Counted from the first letter of the stretch, positions 10,960 through 23,387 are shown. The stretch is DNA of 64,000 bases from Heliocidaris tuberculata (GCA_025618425.1 CM046833.1:9373429-9437428); one strand, 5' to 3'. Notes: generated by a model from the sequence alone, not told the origin. Made by a program: numbers and translations.

Positions 10960-11573
10960 CTCTGAAATTAAAAGGAGAAAACATATATCAAATATCTAAA
11001 AGTGTTGCTGAATATTGTTTCGACACTACATAATTCAACCATTAATTTCTTAGAGCAACATTGAGCAGGGTCATGGGGTCCCAACCTTTCTGCATATATG
11101 GGCAATTTCGCAGTAAATTGGACATGTGTGCACAAATTAAAAATGATTTTTGGCTCAAGTGCTTCAAATAATTAGGTAAAACAGGAGTTGAAGTTATAAG
11201 ATTCATAATTTTTAAGAGCAATTTTTTTTGCCATTTTGATTTTTAAAATGGTCACAAAAGCATGTCAACTTTTTGATAAAAAAGAGTGCATTAGCATGTT
11301 ACTTTCATGCAATATTTCCACTGTAATGTACCATACTTCCTACATGCATTCTTTCACTTGGACGAGATTGGCAAAGAAGTATTTAAAAAAAAAAAAGAAA
11401 GAAATGAAAAAAAAATTCTCAGAAAGGACTTTGACGTATTTTTGGATCAAACTGTTCATGAAGGGCATCACATCATTTACCGAAAATATGGATATGTTTA
11501 CTTATGTATATTTATTATATTATAATACAATAGCACTTGCTCTTAATTATTACTTCTGGCTCTAAAGTATAAT
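10960..11573. other. Non-coding stretch
   Basis: AT-rich, with A runs at 11388 and 11408. No exon recognised. Confidence 0.35.
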
Positions 11574-14060
11574 ATTTCTTAAAGTGTAACCTGTCTTAAG
11601 GTGTAACTTGGCTACAAGGCTGACATGTCATAAGGTGTAGCCTGTGTTTAGATCTTAACTTACTCTTAATTATTACTTTGTTTAAATGTGAATACTTGCT
11701 AAGGTTCAATCTGGCTCTAATCTAAAGTACATTTTTAATCCTTCTTAAAGTGTAACCTGTCTTAAGGTGTAACTTGGCTTTCTAAGACTAACAAGGCATA
11801 AGGTGTAGTCTGTTGCTAGGTTTTAGCTTACTTTAAAAATGAAAACTGGCTCTAAAGTATAACTCTTCTTAAAGGGTAACCTGTCTTAAGGTGTAACTGG
11901 GCTTTAAGGCTAACAAGGCTTAATGCTTTTGTCCTACATGTACATGTAACATTCTAATCTGGCTCTGAAGTGAATCCTTGAAATTTAATCTGACAACTGC
12001 ATGCTCTTCCAAGAAATAAATCTGCACAGTAAAACACACTTTGATTTACACTCATTACACTGTCCAGCAAAATATGAAGAAAACCAAATGGGGGGGGGGG
12101 AGAATATTTTATGCCTTTAGAAAAAATATGACCAGAGGACCTGCAACTTCAAAGTGTCCCCTTACTCTTAATTGTTTCTCCCGTCTAGAGCGACTCCTGC
12201 CTAAGGGTTAATGTTACTCTGAAATAAACCCTTCTTAAAGTGTAACCTGTCTTAAGGTGTAACTTGGCTACAAGGCTGACATGTCATAAGGTGTAGCCTG
12301 TGTTTAGATCTTAACTTACTCTTACTTATTACTTTGCTTAAATGTGAATACTTGCTAAGGTTCAATCTGGCTCTAATCTAAAGTACATTTTTAATCCTTC
12401 TTAAAGTGTAACCTGTCTTAAGGTGTAACTTGGCTTTCTAAGACTAACAAGGCATAAGGTGTAGCCTGTTGCTAGGTTTTAGCTTACTTTAAAAATGAAA
12501 ACTGGCTCTAAAGTATAACCCTTCTTAAAGGGTAACCTGTCTTAAGGTGTAACTGGGCTTTAAGGCTAACAAGGCTTAATGCTTTTGTCCTACATGTACA
12601 TGTAACATTCTAATCTGGCTCTGAAGTGAATCCTTGAAATTTAATCTGACAACTGCATGCTCTTCCAAGAAATAAATCTGCACAGTAAAACACACTTTGA
12701 TTTACACTCATTACACTGTCCAGCAAAATATGAAGAAAACCAAATGGGGGGGGGGGGGAGAGAATATTTTATGCCTTTAGAAAAAATATGACCAGAGGAC
12801 CTGCAACTTTAAAGTGTCCCCTTACTCTTAATTGTTACTCCCGTCTAGAGCGACTCCTGCATAAGGGTTAATGTTACTCTGAATTAAACCCTTCTTAAAG
12901 TGTAACCTGTCTTAAGGTGTAACTTGGCTACAAGGCTGACATGTCATAAGGTGTAGCCTGTGTTTAGATCTTAACTTACTCTTAATTATTACTTTGCTTA
13001 AATGTGAATACTTGCTAAGGTTCAATCTGGCTCTAATCTAAAGTACATTTTTAATCCTTCTTAAAGTGTAACCTGTCTTAAGGTGTAACTTGGCTTTCTA
13101 AGACTAACAAGGCATAAGGTGTAGCCTGTTGCTAGGTTTTAGCTTACTTTAAAAATGAAAACTGGCTCTAAAGTATAACCCTTCTTAAAGGGTAACCTGT
13201 CTTAAGGTGTAACTGGGCTTTAAGGCTAACAAGGCTTAATGCTTTTGTCCTACATGTACATGTAACATTCTAATCTGGCTCTGAAGTGAATCCTTGAAAT
13301 TTATTCTGACAACTGCATGCTCTTCCCCAAGAAATAAATCTGCACAGTAAAACACACTTTGATTTACACTCATTACACTGTCCAGCAAAATATGAAGAAA
13401 ACCAAATGGGGGGGGGGGGGGGGGGAATATTTTATGCCTTTAGAAAAAATATGACCAGAGGACCTGCAACTTTAAAGTGTCCCCTTACTCTTAATTGTTA
13501 CTCCCGTCTAGAGCGACTCCTGCCTAAGGGTTAATGTTACTCTGAATTAAACCCTTCTTAAAGTGTAACCTGTCTTAGGGTGTAACTTGGCTACAAGGCT
13601 GACATGTCATAAGGTGTAGCCTGTGTTTAGATCTTAACTTACTCTTAATTATTACTTTGTTTAAATGTGAATACTTGCTAAGGTTTAATCTGGCTCTAAA
13701 GTACATGTACATGTACAGGTATAACCCTTCTTAAAGGGTAACCTGTCTTAAGGTGTAACTTGGCTTTAAGGCTAACACAGCATGAGGTGTAGCCTGTTGT
13801 TAGGTTTTAGCTTACTTTAAAAATGAAGACTGGCTAAGGTTTAATCTGGCTCTATAAAGTACAACCCTTACTTGGCTTTCAGGCTAACACGGCATAAGTT
13901 GGAGCCTGTCTTTAGGTTTTAGCTTACTCTTCAATACATATTACTTGGTAAAAAAGAATGAATACTGGCTAAGGTTTAATCTGGCTCTGAATTAAACCTT
14001 TCTTAAATTAATGTAAAATGTCATAAGGTGTAACTTGGCTTTAAGACACAGTTAAACGCA
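11574..14060. repeat. 660-bp tandem satellite array
   Basis: Units start with CTTCTTAAAGTGTAACCTGT at about 11574, 12233, 12893 and 13553, a period close to 660 bp. The first three are nearly identical; the fourth decays after about 200 bp. Each unit is itself built from shorter related modules of the form AAGTGTAACCTGTCTTAAGG...GTAACTTGGCT. A G run near the end of each unit measures 11, 13 and 18 in successive copies. No open frame of interest. Confidence 0.95.
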
Positions 14061-14399
14061 GTGGCTAACTGATCAAAAAAGTTCTCAACTGAGCTTCCTG
14101 ACCTGCATAATTATGTTCAGATGGGTGAAAAAACTACAGAGAAAGCAAAAATAATGAAGATCATGCATTCATTATTATGATATCTATGAATTTGCTTTAA
14201 AATATGGTGGTATACAACCAAACACAGTAGTCTGTGGAGGGGATATTTTAGATTTTCCCTTTTTTGAAGCACTAAATGATGACCTTAAATTCTTATTTTT
14301 TCACAGGTTCATTTTTACACCTCATCACATACTCTGTACATAAGATCATTCAGCTCAGATTTATTAAATCTGGAAACTGTTAAATTTTGCCTAAAGTTA

Positions 14400-14625
14400 A
14401 AGTTTAAACATGGCTTAATGTTTTGTCTTAACATTATTATTGTAATCTGGCTCTAAAGTGAATCTCTGAAATTTGCTCAAGCAACAGCTGCTCTGAAAAA
14501 AATAAATCTGCATAGGTAAGACACACTTTGATTTACACTCTCATCTTTTCTACACTTTCTGTCCGGCAAAATGAAATTAAAAATGACCAAAAAACATGCC
14601 TTTAGAGAAAATATAAGTTAAATAC
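14400..14625. repeat. Diverged copy of the satellite unit
   Basis: TAATCTGGCTCTAAAGTGAAT, ACACACTTTGATTTACACTC and ATGCCTTTAGAGAAAATAT are in the same order as in the second half of the 660-bp unit, with substitutions and deletions. About 340 bp of unrelated sequence separates it from the main array. Confidence 0.75.
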
Positions 14626-15385
14626 CCTCGCTTAAACTCGTCCTCATTTTTCGAGGGCAAGCTGTCCGTGGGGCGACCTGTACTCTCGAGGGCAATTTTG
14701 TCTCGGGCCAAGTCGGATTTCATCAGGGGAAGACGCAACGAGCCAAATCCAATAGAGTATCACCTTTTTCTCGGATTATTTCACAAAATCAGTAAACTAA
14801 ACATCGGTTAGGAATAGATTACACTAGTCTATATAGGCCTAGATGCCCAATTAGAACTTATTAGGTTAGGATAGAAAGAGGATAACATGCTTTTGAGGGC
14901 ATTTTAGCTGGATATGTTGTGACCCGATATGGGTCAGCTCAGAATGGTTTCATGGGCAACTCCAATGAAGCAATCTGTCTCTACGAGGGGGCTGACCAGA
15001 TTAAGTACCAACATTATAGCCCCACGAGAAGAGACAGATCCCATCGGTCAACGAGAGGAGACCCTGTAGGCTGTAATCATGATTGGATTCCAAAGCTACA
15101 AGGCTAGCCTAAGGCTAAGCCTTATGCAAGTTAGACCCATGGGCCATAGCTTTGCATACATGTGTGCGCATGTTTTTTTTTTTTTTTTTTTGAGTCTAGA
15201 TTCATTTGTTCAGAAAGCAATGCAGTAGACTGTAAAAGCTGTCATTATTGCGAGGGTTTTACTTTTATTTTCGCAAACTTTGTGAGTCACATTCACAACT
15301 TCGCAAAAATTCCTACCACTTCAATGTAGAGACTAGAGTAGAGAGAGGTCTAGTACTCGCCTAGTAGTATAGGCCTAGACTCTTT
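14626..15385. other. Non-coding stretch
   Basis: Includes a 62-codon frame at 14919-15107 without splice or family support, and a T run at 15173-15190. Confidence 0.35.
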
Positions 15386-15578
15386 GGACCGTATTCTGAA
15401 GTCTGGTCTAGCCTAATCAATCCAAAAGTCTAAAGTCGAGTTTAAGGAAGGCATAACAAAGACTTTAGAGTTAGACTCTTGGTCCAGTTTAAACCTTCGT
15501 AAGACTTGACTTTAGACCTTGGCTTTGGTTTAGACCTTCTACTCTACTCTAGTTAGACTTGACTTCAGAATACGGGCC
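15386..15578. mobile_element. MITE with GGCCCGTATTCTGAAGTC ends
   Basis: Outer 18 bp are inverted (one mismatch) and match the termini of the 3150-3402 element. The interior contains repeated TAGACTTGACTTTAGACC words. Confidence 0.7.
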
Positions 15579-15580
15579 TA

Positions 15581-15712
15581 GATATCCTTAGACCGAAAAA
15601 TCAGTCTATTTCGGTCAGGAAATGTTCCGCTGAGACTTCGTCTGGCTTCACGGAATGTCAGAAAATGTTGAAAAACTCCTCCGAACAGACGGATTTTTCA
15701 GTCTAAGATATC
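15581..15712. mobile_element. MITE with GGATATCTTAGACTGAAAAATC arms
   Basis: About 26 bp at each end are imperfect inverted repeats. It abuts the previous MITE directly. Confidence 0.6.
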
Positions 15713-16402
15713 CTATGCCATGGCATGCATATGACAGGTCTAGACTCTAGCTTTGCCTTTAGCACTCGCATCGCGGTAGGACCTTTTGTTTAGTGAAACT
15801 TAGCAGTTCACAACACCTAGTAAAAAAGAGTCTTAAAATTATGATTATTGTAACAAAAAAATATATTGTCCATGAATTATGTGTCTTTTATTATTATCTT
15901 TGCTGCCAAGATGTTTTTTAATCCCAAGAGCGCTCAAATCTTTAATTCTGAGCATATTTTTGCAAGGCCCTGTATAATTTGGAATTGTATTACAATTTGT
16001 AGATCTAAATCCAATTCAAAACACTGGAGGGCCTAACAAAAAAATATTCTCAAATTAAAGATTTGAGCACTCTGGTGGATAAAAAATAACACAACAGCCA
16101 AGGTATAAATGAAAGACAGATCATTCATGAGTTTTTAATTTTTTTGGTACAGAAATCATAATTTTAAGATTTATTTTTTGGTTGTGTGCTGCCTAGTTTC
16201 AGCAGGGTGGTCCACCAGCACAAGGTTATATCATAACCTTGTGCATTGTATGAGTGGGCTTTAGTAGTGACATATGCAAAATCGCGAAATTAACACCTCG
16301 CGAATTTTAGTGGTAGTCGGTAGTCCAAAAACAGCGAAAATACTAGTAGGCCTATCTGCTTTTACACTTATCTAACACTACAGTTCTACTGACTTTACTC
16401 AC
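15713..16402. other. Non-coding stretch
   Basis: Two segments near 15918-15965 and 16035-16085 are imperfect inverted copies (AAGAGCGCTCAAATCTTTAATT and its reverse complement form). Otherwise nothing recognised. Confidence 0.4.
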
Positions 16403-16519
16403 TGTCTCTGATACACTGCTGGGGTCCTTCTTCGGCTGATCATGCTGATCGTCCACTGGATGAGCATGAGAGCTTGCATACAGAAGCAAGACTAACCAAA
16501 TTAAAGTTGACAATATCAT
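16403..16519 (-). CDS. First exon with signal peptide, orphan
   Basis: An ATG preceded by AACAGGG opens a 39-codon frame that ends exactly at a strong GTGAGT donor in phase 0. The start MILSTLIWLVLLLYASSHA is a classical signal peptide: short n-region, leucine-rich core and a likely cleavage after SHA. What follows is polar and acidic/basic (HPVDDQHDQPKKDPSSVSET). It should be the first coding exon of a secreted protein. No second exon was identified downstream on the minus strand within the window. Confidence 0.6.
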
Positions 16520-18089
16520 CCCTGTTAATTGTTATCAATTAAGAGCTAGAGCGAAATTTAAAAAAAAACTACAAAACGAGTGAAAAAAAATTGCTAGAAT
16601 TCACAAAACCAAGACCATGCGATCAATGCGGATATAATGGCACTGCATGCATGCACTACTGGACTACTGATACAGTGCACGGTGTCGAAAGAAAGAGTGC
16701 GTATCGCGCGAGTGCGGCATACGCGTACGTTTTGCATCTTGTTTTTTGAAGAGCTTACACGGCAAGTTGCGGAATAAAACAAGTACGGTTTAAGGGCGCG
16801 ACACACGTATCGGCTCAAACAAATTCAAAGAAAACTGCTAAAAAGTTTGTAATGCATTGTGGCCAATTTTATTTTTCTACTCAAATTTTCGACGCTCCCT
16901 GGCGTCTTCTTCAGGAGAACAATAAATGATAAGGTATCATACAAATAATTGCAATGTCGTCCTCGACATTGCCTTATTTCCGTTCGCGTTCTGCACATTC
17001 CTTTTCTTCTTCTTCTTCTTTGTCTTCTTCTTACCTCGAAAACGTATTGACTTTGCACGTATCTTTTGTGTTTCGTAATTAGGTCCCTTCCTCAAGTCCA
17101 TTTCATTTCAAATTTCATAGCCATATTCATTGCCATGCCTAGTTGTGCACCTGACTCTTCATTTTCCGAAATCACTCATGCATGAACATCCAGGCGCCAT
17201 TTTGTTCATTTTCGGGCCATTTTCATGCCTTTTTTTCATCAAGCCTATCTCCACTATCCTACATGCTACAGACTTCTAACAAAGTGCTCTAGATAGAGTA
17301 AGACTTGCTCTTCAACTTTCTTTTTTTAACCTAACCTTCAAAATTTCATCTTCATAATCTAAATTCAAATCCGAAATCGGGTTCATTAAAAAACACATAA
17401 TTTCATGAAATATTTATTCCCAAATTTGAAAAATTGTCATAACTTCCTTATATTAAGTCATTTTTCTCTGAAATTCTCACCGTGGCTGTATCTTATCATT
17501 GCACACATTCCTTATCAGTTTCATGCTTCAGTGATTCGGCATAATAGAAATAGCGCCCTCTAAAGTTTACAAAATGGCTATTTTCTTGTGGCCATATCTC
17601 CATCATGCTGGCTAAAACCGTACCCTTTTTTGGATTTAGGTGCTTCAAGATATACTCTATTCAGCCAAGTGAAAAAATATATACCTTATCACAGACCAAC
17701 TTGGCGAAAATGGCTCGTAAAAATCATGAAATTTACGGAAATGCCGAAATAACTTCAACTTGCTCTAAAATTGCGAAATTTAAACCTACATCTTTGAAAC
17801 TTGGTAGGTGTGTGTATCAATGTATTTGACAACTGTCAGCTAAATTTGGTAAAAAATTGATGACGTCATCACGAAGTTATCGCAAAACATCTCAAATTAA
17901 TATGCATTACATAATATGGCGTAATATGCTCATTTTAAATGGTGCACTAATGACATTCAGCTCAAAATGACTGCAATGAAATTCCCTTCTCAGAGATACC
18001 AAACACGGTATAGGGTCTCACATAAAATTTTCAGTAAATCGCGATTTAAGTCAGGTCATAATACGGATCCTGCAGAGTTTCCGCCCATG
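16520..18089. other. Non-coding; possible retroelement terminus
   Basis: The minus strand at about 16885-16915 reads CTGAAGAAGACGCCAGGGAG, a phrase resembling Penelope-like or LINE 3' regions; tentative. The remainder has no recognised exon. Confidence 0.3.
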
Positions 18090-18429
18090 CATTACACGTA
18101 TTGTCTATGGGGCAAATCGGGATCCCGCTTTTGGCCCTCTGAACGATCTTTATTTTTCTTGAAAATTTGCAGGCACATTCTTTGAGGCAAAATGAAGAGA
18201 ATCTCGAAGCCGGATTTTTTAAAATCGGTCAAGCGTCACATTTTAGATGCCATTTTGTGCATTACACGTATTGTCTATGGGGAAAATCGGGATCCCAACT
18301 TTGGCCCCCTGAACGATCTTTATTTTTCTTGAAATTTGGCGGGCACATTCTTCGAGGCAAAATGAAGAGAATCTCGAAGCTGGATTTTGAAAATCGGTCA
18401 AGCGTGACATTTTAGACGCCATTTTGTTG
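18090..18429. repeat. Two-copy 170-bp tandem repeat
   Basis: CATTACACGTATTGTCTATG begins copies at 18090 and 18260; they differ by a few substitutions and single-base indels. The frames across them show no domain. Confidence 0.85.
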
Positions 18430-18914
18430 TATAAATCTTTCTTGCATCATACGCTTCGATAGGATTGTCATAAAAATATGAAAGTGGTCCCAAAATGACG
18501 GCCATGAAATGCTCTTTCGTATGATACCAAATACGGCACATAGAGAACAAAAAAGAGCCCAGTTATTAGCAAATAAAGCCATTTCAGTACATGCCATTTA
18601 ACGACATTTTCTTCAATACAATTCTACGCAAAGCCGATGTGGCCTGGTATACTATGCGTCACGTATAGTGTGGAAGCCACGTGGCCAGAGGCTATGGAAA
18701 GGCATATTATCCTACTACCTTTCCCTATATTATTCTTTGTCATCTTGTCTTTCTATGTTTTACCCTACTGTCATTGTTCTATGATCTTTGATTTCTTCCT
18801 TTCCTTATGTTAAATACCGCACAACCCCAAAGTGATGCGCGTGGTTTACTATACTTCATTGTGTTGAGGCCATGTAGACTGGAGCCTGTAGAAAGCCATT
18901 TGGGTCAGGGCATG

Positions 18915-19350
18915 CACCACCATCATCATCATTATTATTATATCATCATCATCATCGTCATTATCATCATCACCATAATCATCATTATTATTTCATCACC
19001 ATTATCATTATATCATAATAATGCTCACCATCGTCATCATTATTATATCATCATCATCATCATCAACATTATCAACATATATATTAACATCATCATCATC
19101 ATCATCATCATCATTATATCATCATAATCATGATCAGCATCACCATTATTATATCATCATTATATCATCATAATCATCATGATCACCATCACCATTATAT
19201 CATCATCATAATCATGATCATCATCATCATCATAATCATCAGCATTATCATCACCATCATCATAATCATCATTATAACCATCATCATTATTATCATCAAC
19301 ACCATCATTACCATCATCACCATCATCATCATCATTGTCATCACCATTAT
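18915..19350. repeat. (CAT/ATT)n compound microsatellite
   Basis: About 435 bp of CAT, CATTAT and CATAAT triplets, without a gene. Confidence 0.95.
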
Positions 19351-19576
19351 CATCATTCTTTGTTTTTTGTTCGTTGTTTCTTGTTTTAACGATTCTATCA
19401 TCTCCTAATTTTACAGTATGTATTATCTTCTCCCATCTTATCTTATATCATGTTTTAACATGCATAACTTTATATTTCACCTGTCAACTTCTCAACAAAA
19501 TAAGAGATACGGACGACATTGCATGCACATCGTTCCGATACGATTGCAGTTCTAGTTGAAATAGTTATAGTTATAG

Positions 19577-19651
19577 CGCGCGCATCCTCAGTCAGATATA
19601 GGTTGCTTAGAAACCGTCTCTCTTGGAGATCTGACTGAGGATGCGCGCGCT
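19577..19651. repeat. Perfect GC-rich hairpin
   Basis: GCGCGCGCATCCTCAGTCAGAT and its exact reverse complement are separated by about 31 bp. It lies just beyond the 3' side of the Penelope-like fragment and may be a MITE or part of that element's terminal region. Confidence 0.7.
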
Positions 19652-19862
19652 TTACAAAAAAATGATGGATATAATTATGCAGATGAGAAAAGAGTAATGT
19701 GCGCGCTTCATTATTACGTAATTTACGTAATTAACGTAATAATACACAAAATCCCAAGTAGTATTAGCGGCAAAGATTCAAAATAATAGTATTGAAACAA
19801 AGAAGGAGAATTGATACCAAATCATTATTAAAGAACATGTGATTGAAAAGATACAAAAAAAC

Positions 19863-20360
19863 CTAGCGAAAATATGTAAATCCATTGAGAAAGTAAAGAT
19901 CTCTGTTAAGACCTTTTCCTTCAAAACTTCTGCTCTTAACAATTGCCCGTAATTCGGCAATTTTCCTATCGTCGGCTGACTTATAGCCTCCACCGAAAAG
20001 GCAAACCTTGACATCCGCAACTGAGTGATTGGGAAGGCTGAAGTGTTTAGCTACAGGGAGATCATTCCGTCTTTTGTTGATGGATGATCTGTGGTTGTTA
20101 AAACGCATCCGAAATTTGGTGCTAGTCTCACCAACATACACAACGTCTGGGCAGCGTGCGCAAAAGAGGCAGTAAAGAACATTGCTGGAATCGCAGTTAT
20201 GACGTCCCGGCCGGAGAGTGAAATTGTCAGTGACCTTGATCGTGGTGTCAGTGATGAGATGTTTGCAAATCTGACATCTAGGTTTGGCGCAGGGAATATT
20301 GCCTCTCCGAGGTGAGAAGGTCGGGAGTTTGCTGCTAACAAGCAAATTCCTTAAGTTATA
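19863..20360 (-). mobile_element. Penelope-like element fragment, GIY-YIG endonuclease
   Basis: The recognisable protein starts at NLRNLLVSSKLP (about 20357) and runs to the stop at 19863. It shows the cysteine pair CQIC, then YCLFCARCPDVVYVGETSTK, the GIY-YIG-type motif with the upstream CCC pattern of Penelope-like endonucleases, then RMRFNNHRSSI and a late acidic residue in AELRAI. This domain nicks target DNA for the element's reverse transcriptase. The RT part is missing: homology breaks off at a TA microsatellite (20339-20372), so the copy is 5'-truncated. The endonuclease frame itself is open. Confidence 0.85.
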
Positions 20361-20402
20361 TATATATATATATGTAGTTTGAAAGAAAACGTACGATTTC
20401 AT

Positions 20403-21617
20403 AGGGGATTTTCTCGTAACGCTAAAGACTCATGTTTCAACGGATCAGCCTGCGTAATTAGAGACGAGTTGGGGGGGGGGGGGTCTTTTGTTTCTTACGA
20501 TAGACAGTTTTGAAATAATTTCCCACTTTTATTTTATTTTGGTTTCAAATATTATAATAAGGAACCCTAAAGAGCATTAATATGCTTAACAAAATTACAA
20601 AGGACACAAATAGCATTATGTTATTATTGTTACTCCATAGGTCTCCAAAACGTTTTTATATACATACATGTATTTCATCTTTCTACATGTTGAAAAGGGT
20701 CAGAAAGTGTCCCTTATAGGCTATTTCATACAGTACTTCAATGTCTACTTTTTACACGAATCCCAAGTGCTCAATTATTGAAGCGTAAGGATAAAGATTT
20801 GTTCTATAAAACCTTTACTGAGTAAAGAGCAGGCGCGGCCTCGGACAACAGAAGTGTGTGTGTGGGGGGGGGCAACGCTTGTTTGGCGTACAAAAGGTCC
20901 CCCCCCCCCCCTCCCCACACACACACACACACACACACACACTCATCGTCCGAGCCCGACGTTCCACCGCCTCCGGTAAAGAGGCTGATCCTTTAAGCGA
21001 GAAGAGGCCTCGATGCCAAGAAAACAGCATCACTGGTGTTCGGCTTTCTCAATCAATAAATAAGAGGAGGCTAGAGGAGAAGAAGACATCAATTGTCTCC
21101 TTGCTGAGAATGCCTCTTTGCGGTACCTTTCTTATTTTTTTCTTCGTACGGTGTAACGCTGTCAAGTATAAGGAGAGCAATGTAGAGAAGGAATGAATGA
21201 CACCTGGGGGGAAGAAGGAGACCAAAGAGAATGCTGGAAAGCAGAGGAGAGAGAGAGGGGGAGGTGGAGCAAGAATGGTGAAGTTAAAGGGCCCATGCCA
21301 AGGAAATGCATGTTGACTTTTATTGATTTATGATACCCTGATCATCATTTATGTGGCCAAAAATATCTAAACATGTGTCATATATTTTATGATAACTTTT
21401 CAGTATTTTTTTTCTTCTGATCACTGGGATCCGCCCACAAAAAAAACTGCAAAACCAACATTCATCTGTTGACATCACTTGTCAATCACCATCCAGAAAA
21501 CATTAACATTTCAATAGATATTGCTATGTCGGATAGTCACTGTCAAGTGTTTTATCACAATGGCATGATGCAATACATCTGCAGCAAGAATGGTAAGTGA
21601 AAGTGTATTTGTGTACC
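20403..21617. other. Non-coding with G/C and CA runs
   Basis: G run at 20470-20482, C run at 20900-20912, (CA)n at about 20917-20942. TTAAAGGGCCCATGCC near 21286 resembles the left end of a TTAA-type element, but no right end was found. Confidence 0.4.
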
Positions 21618-22460
21618 TGCCGTGCTAAATTTAGCACCTTAAGTGTGGTGCAGAAGAAATGGGTGCTAAAAACAAGTGCTGAGTCAAATGAACCAATGCG
21701 GCTAATGAACACTACCTGAAGAGCTTTGACAATTTTTCATATCATTTGCATATTGTTGGAAGAAAATACACATTTTTGAGGTTTTTGTCTATTTCAGATA
21801 ATATTGTCTCGGTCAGCGTCTCAAATATATTCGGTCAATAAACAAAAGGAAAAATGATTCAGAAATTGGTCACTGAGTTTGATAATTTACTATCTCTTAT
21901 GATTTACTAACCATGTTTAATCATGATAAATAAAAATTGCAAATGAATATATATGAATCTGATGTAATGCTCACTGTAGGTGCTATTAAGAACCCCTTTG
22001 TCTGTTCATAAGCACCCTTAGTATAAAGTTAATAGCACCTTTGGGTGCTGTAGCAAGTAGCACCTGTACAGGGCCCCGTTGCATAAAACTTACCATTAAC
22101 GGTAACTTTGCCATCAATGGTAGCTCCCATGGAAACCTTGATTGGCTGTTAAGTGATGTTACCATGGTAGTTACCATTGATAGCAGAGTTACCATTAATG
22201 GTAAATTTTATGCAACGGGGGCCTGGTGCTAGAGCAGCACCACTATAGTGCATTCGCTTTACTTGAAAAGTGCTGAAAATAGCTCTCCCGGTGCTAAAGA
22301 CACCATCCTTTTAATAGTGCAAAATTAGTAGCACTTTTGGGGGTGCTGTAAGAATTAGCACCTGCACTGGTGCTATAGTAGCACAGGCTGTGCTGTCCCT
22401 TTGCGAGCACCGAAAATGTGCTGAATATAGTCCTCCAAGTGCTAAAAACAGCATTTCAGT
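21618..22460. repeat. GTGCTA/TAGCAC repeat block, two units
   Basis: Words GTGCTA and TAGCACC recur more than twenty times. A unit of about 300 bp (AGTAGCACCT..GGGTGCTGTA..TAGCACCTG..GTGCTGAAAATAG) appears twice, around 22000-22290 and 22310-22460, the first interrupted by a MITE. Confidence 0.65.
22071..22223. mobile_element. Palindromic MITE, GGGCCCCGTTGCATAAAA ends
   Basis: The first and last about 35 bp are inverted repeats with a few mismatches, and the centre holds further TTACCAT words in both orientations. It sits inside a GTGCTA repeat unit. Termini resemble the left end of the 28371 element. Confidence 0.8.
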
Positions 22461-22969
22461 TTTTAGATTCTTATATGCATCAAATAAAATTTGCATTAAT
22501 TAGGTCGTTTCTGGTTAGCACAGCAAAAGACCACAAAAATATGTCTCAGTGCAAGTTGTAAATACAAGGACTTTTGCTCTTTATTTAAAAACGCAGTATA
22601 CTATTTACCCTTCAGATATAACACTGTGTATTTATTTCACTAAACATTTGCAATCTTCGCAATCACTTCTACCCTATCATGCCTATCCTAACATTCCAAA
22701 GCAAAATTTGGTGTTGTTCCATTTTCTATACAAAGATGCTGATGCTACTTTTCTTTGATTTTTTTTTTTTTGCACGATTGACATGGATATCAAATTCAAA
22801 TGTTATTTTAAATGTTTTGTTAAATGTTACTTTATTATATTGAATGCACTATTCAGAGAGATAATTGTTTAAAACTTAAAGGAATAGGAAAACAGGATAC
22901 AATTATGGATACATTTTGTCAAAAAAAAAAAACATTATGTCGATGGTATGTTTATTCTTAACCCTCCCC

Positions 22970-23002
<33 letters not shown>

Positions 23003-23225
23003 TTAAAAAATTTCTAGAAACGCCTCTGCAGTTTGTAGAACACTGGACCTAAACTAGTGTGTATTACATCGTTTAAAATTATGTTTGATAAGAGTCATAG
23101 TTCCTGGGGTTTTCCAATCCAATCATGACTGTTTAGGTTAAACAACTAGTATCGTTTAGAGACATCGTATGAGGCACTATATAAACCCAGAACATGATCA
23201 TAATCATTATTATCAACGTTGATTT
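22461..23225. other. Non-coding downstream of trehalase
   Basis: Includes a C run of about 30 at 22970-23001. Contains the trehalase 3' untranslated region at its right side; no clear AATAAA was fixed. Confidence 0.4.
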
Positions 23226-23387
23226 CTATGCATCGTGAGCCAAGATCAGCGCAGCAAGGAGACAGGCGATGTTGAGAAGAATGAACGCAGTCACGTGACA
23301 GCCTGAGCCAGTGTCACCAACCTCCAGCTGGTCGCCATAGTGATCCAGAAGTGACATGATGACGCCATTGGTCCACCCAAAACCAGC
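23226..23387 (-). CDS. TREH: Trehalase, last exon
   Basis: After a CACTAG acceptor in phase 0 the exon reads AGFGWTNGVIMSLLDHYGD, the conserved C-terminal block of glycoside hydrolase family 37. It ends with a hydrophobic stretch (AFILLNIACLLAALILAH) and a stop three codons later, which fits the C-terminal signal for GPI or membrane anchoring of animal trehalases. The enzyme splits trehalose into two glucose molecules, here probably at the outer cell surface. Confidence 0.9.
   Translation of the reverse strand, partial: AGFGWTNGVIMSLLDHYGDQLEVGDTGSGCHVTAFILLNIACLLAALILAHDA

Noticed and set aside
14919..15107. 62-codon frame with coding-like text
   Set aside because: No splice sites in phase, no family resemblance; kept only as a note in the non-coding stretch.
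18807..19408. His/Ile-rich frames
   Set aside because: (CAT)n microsatellite.
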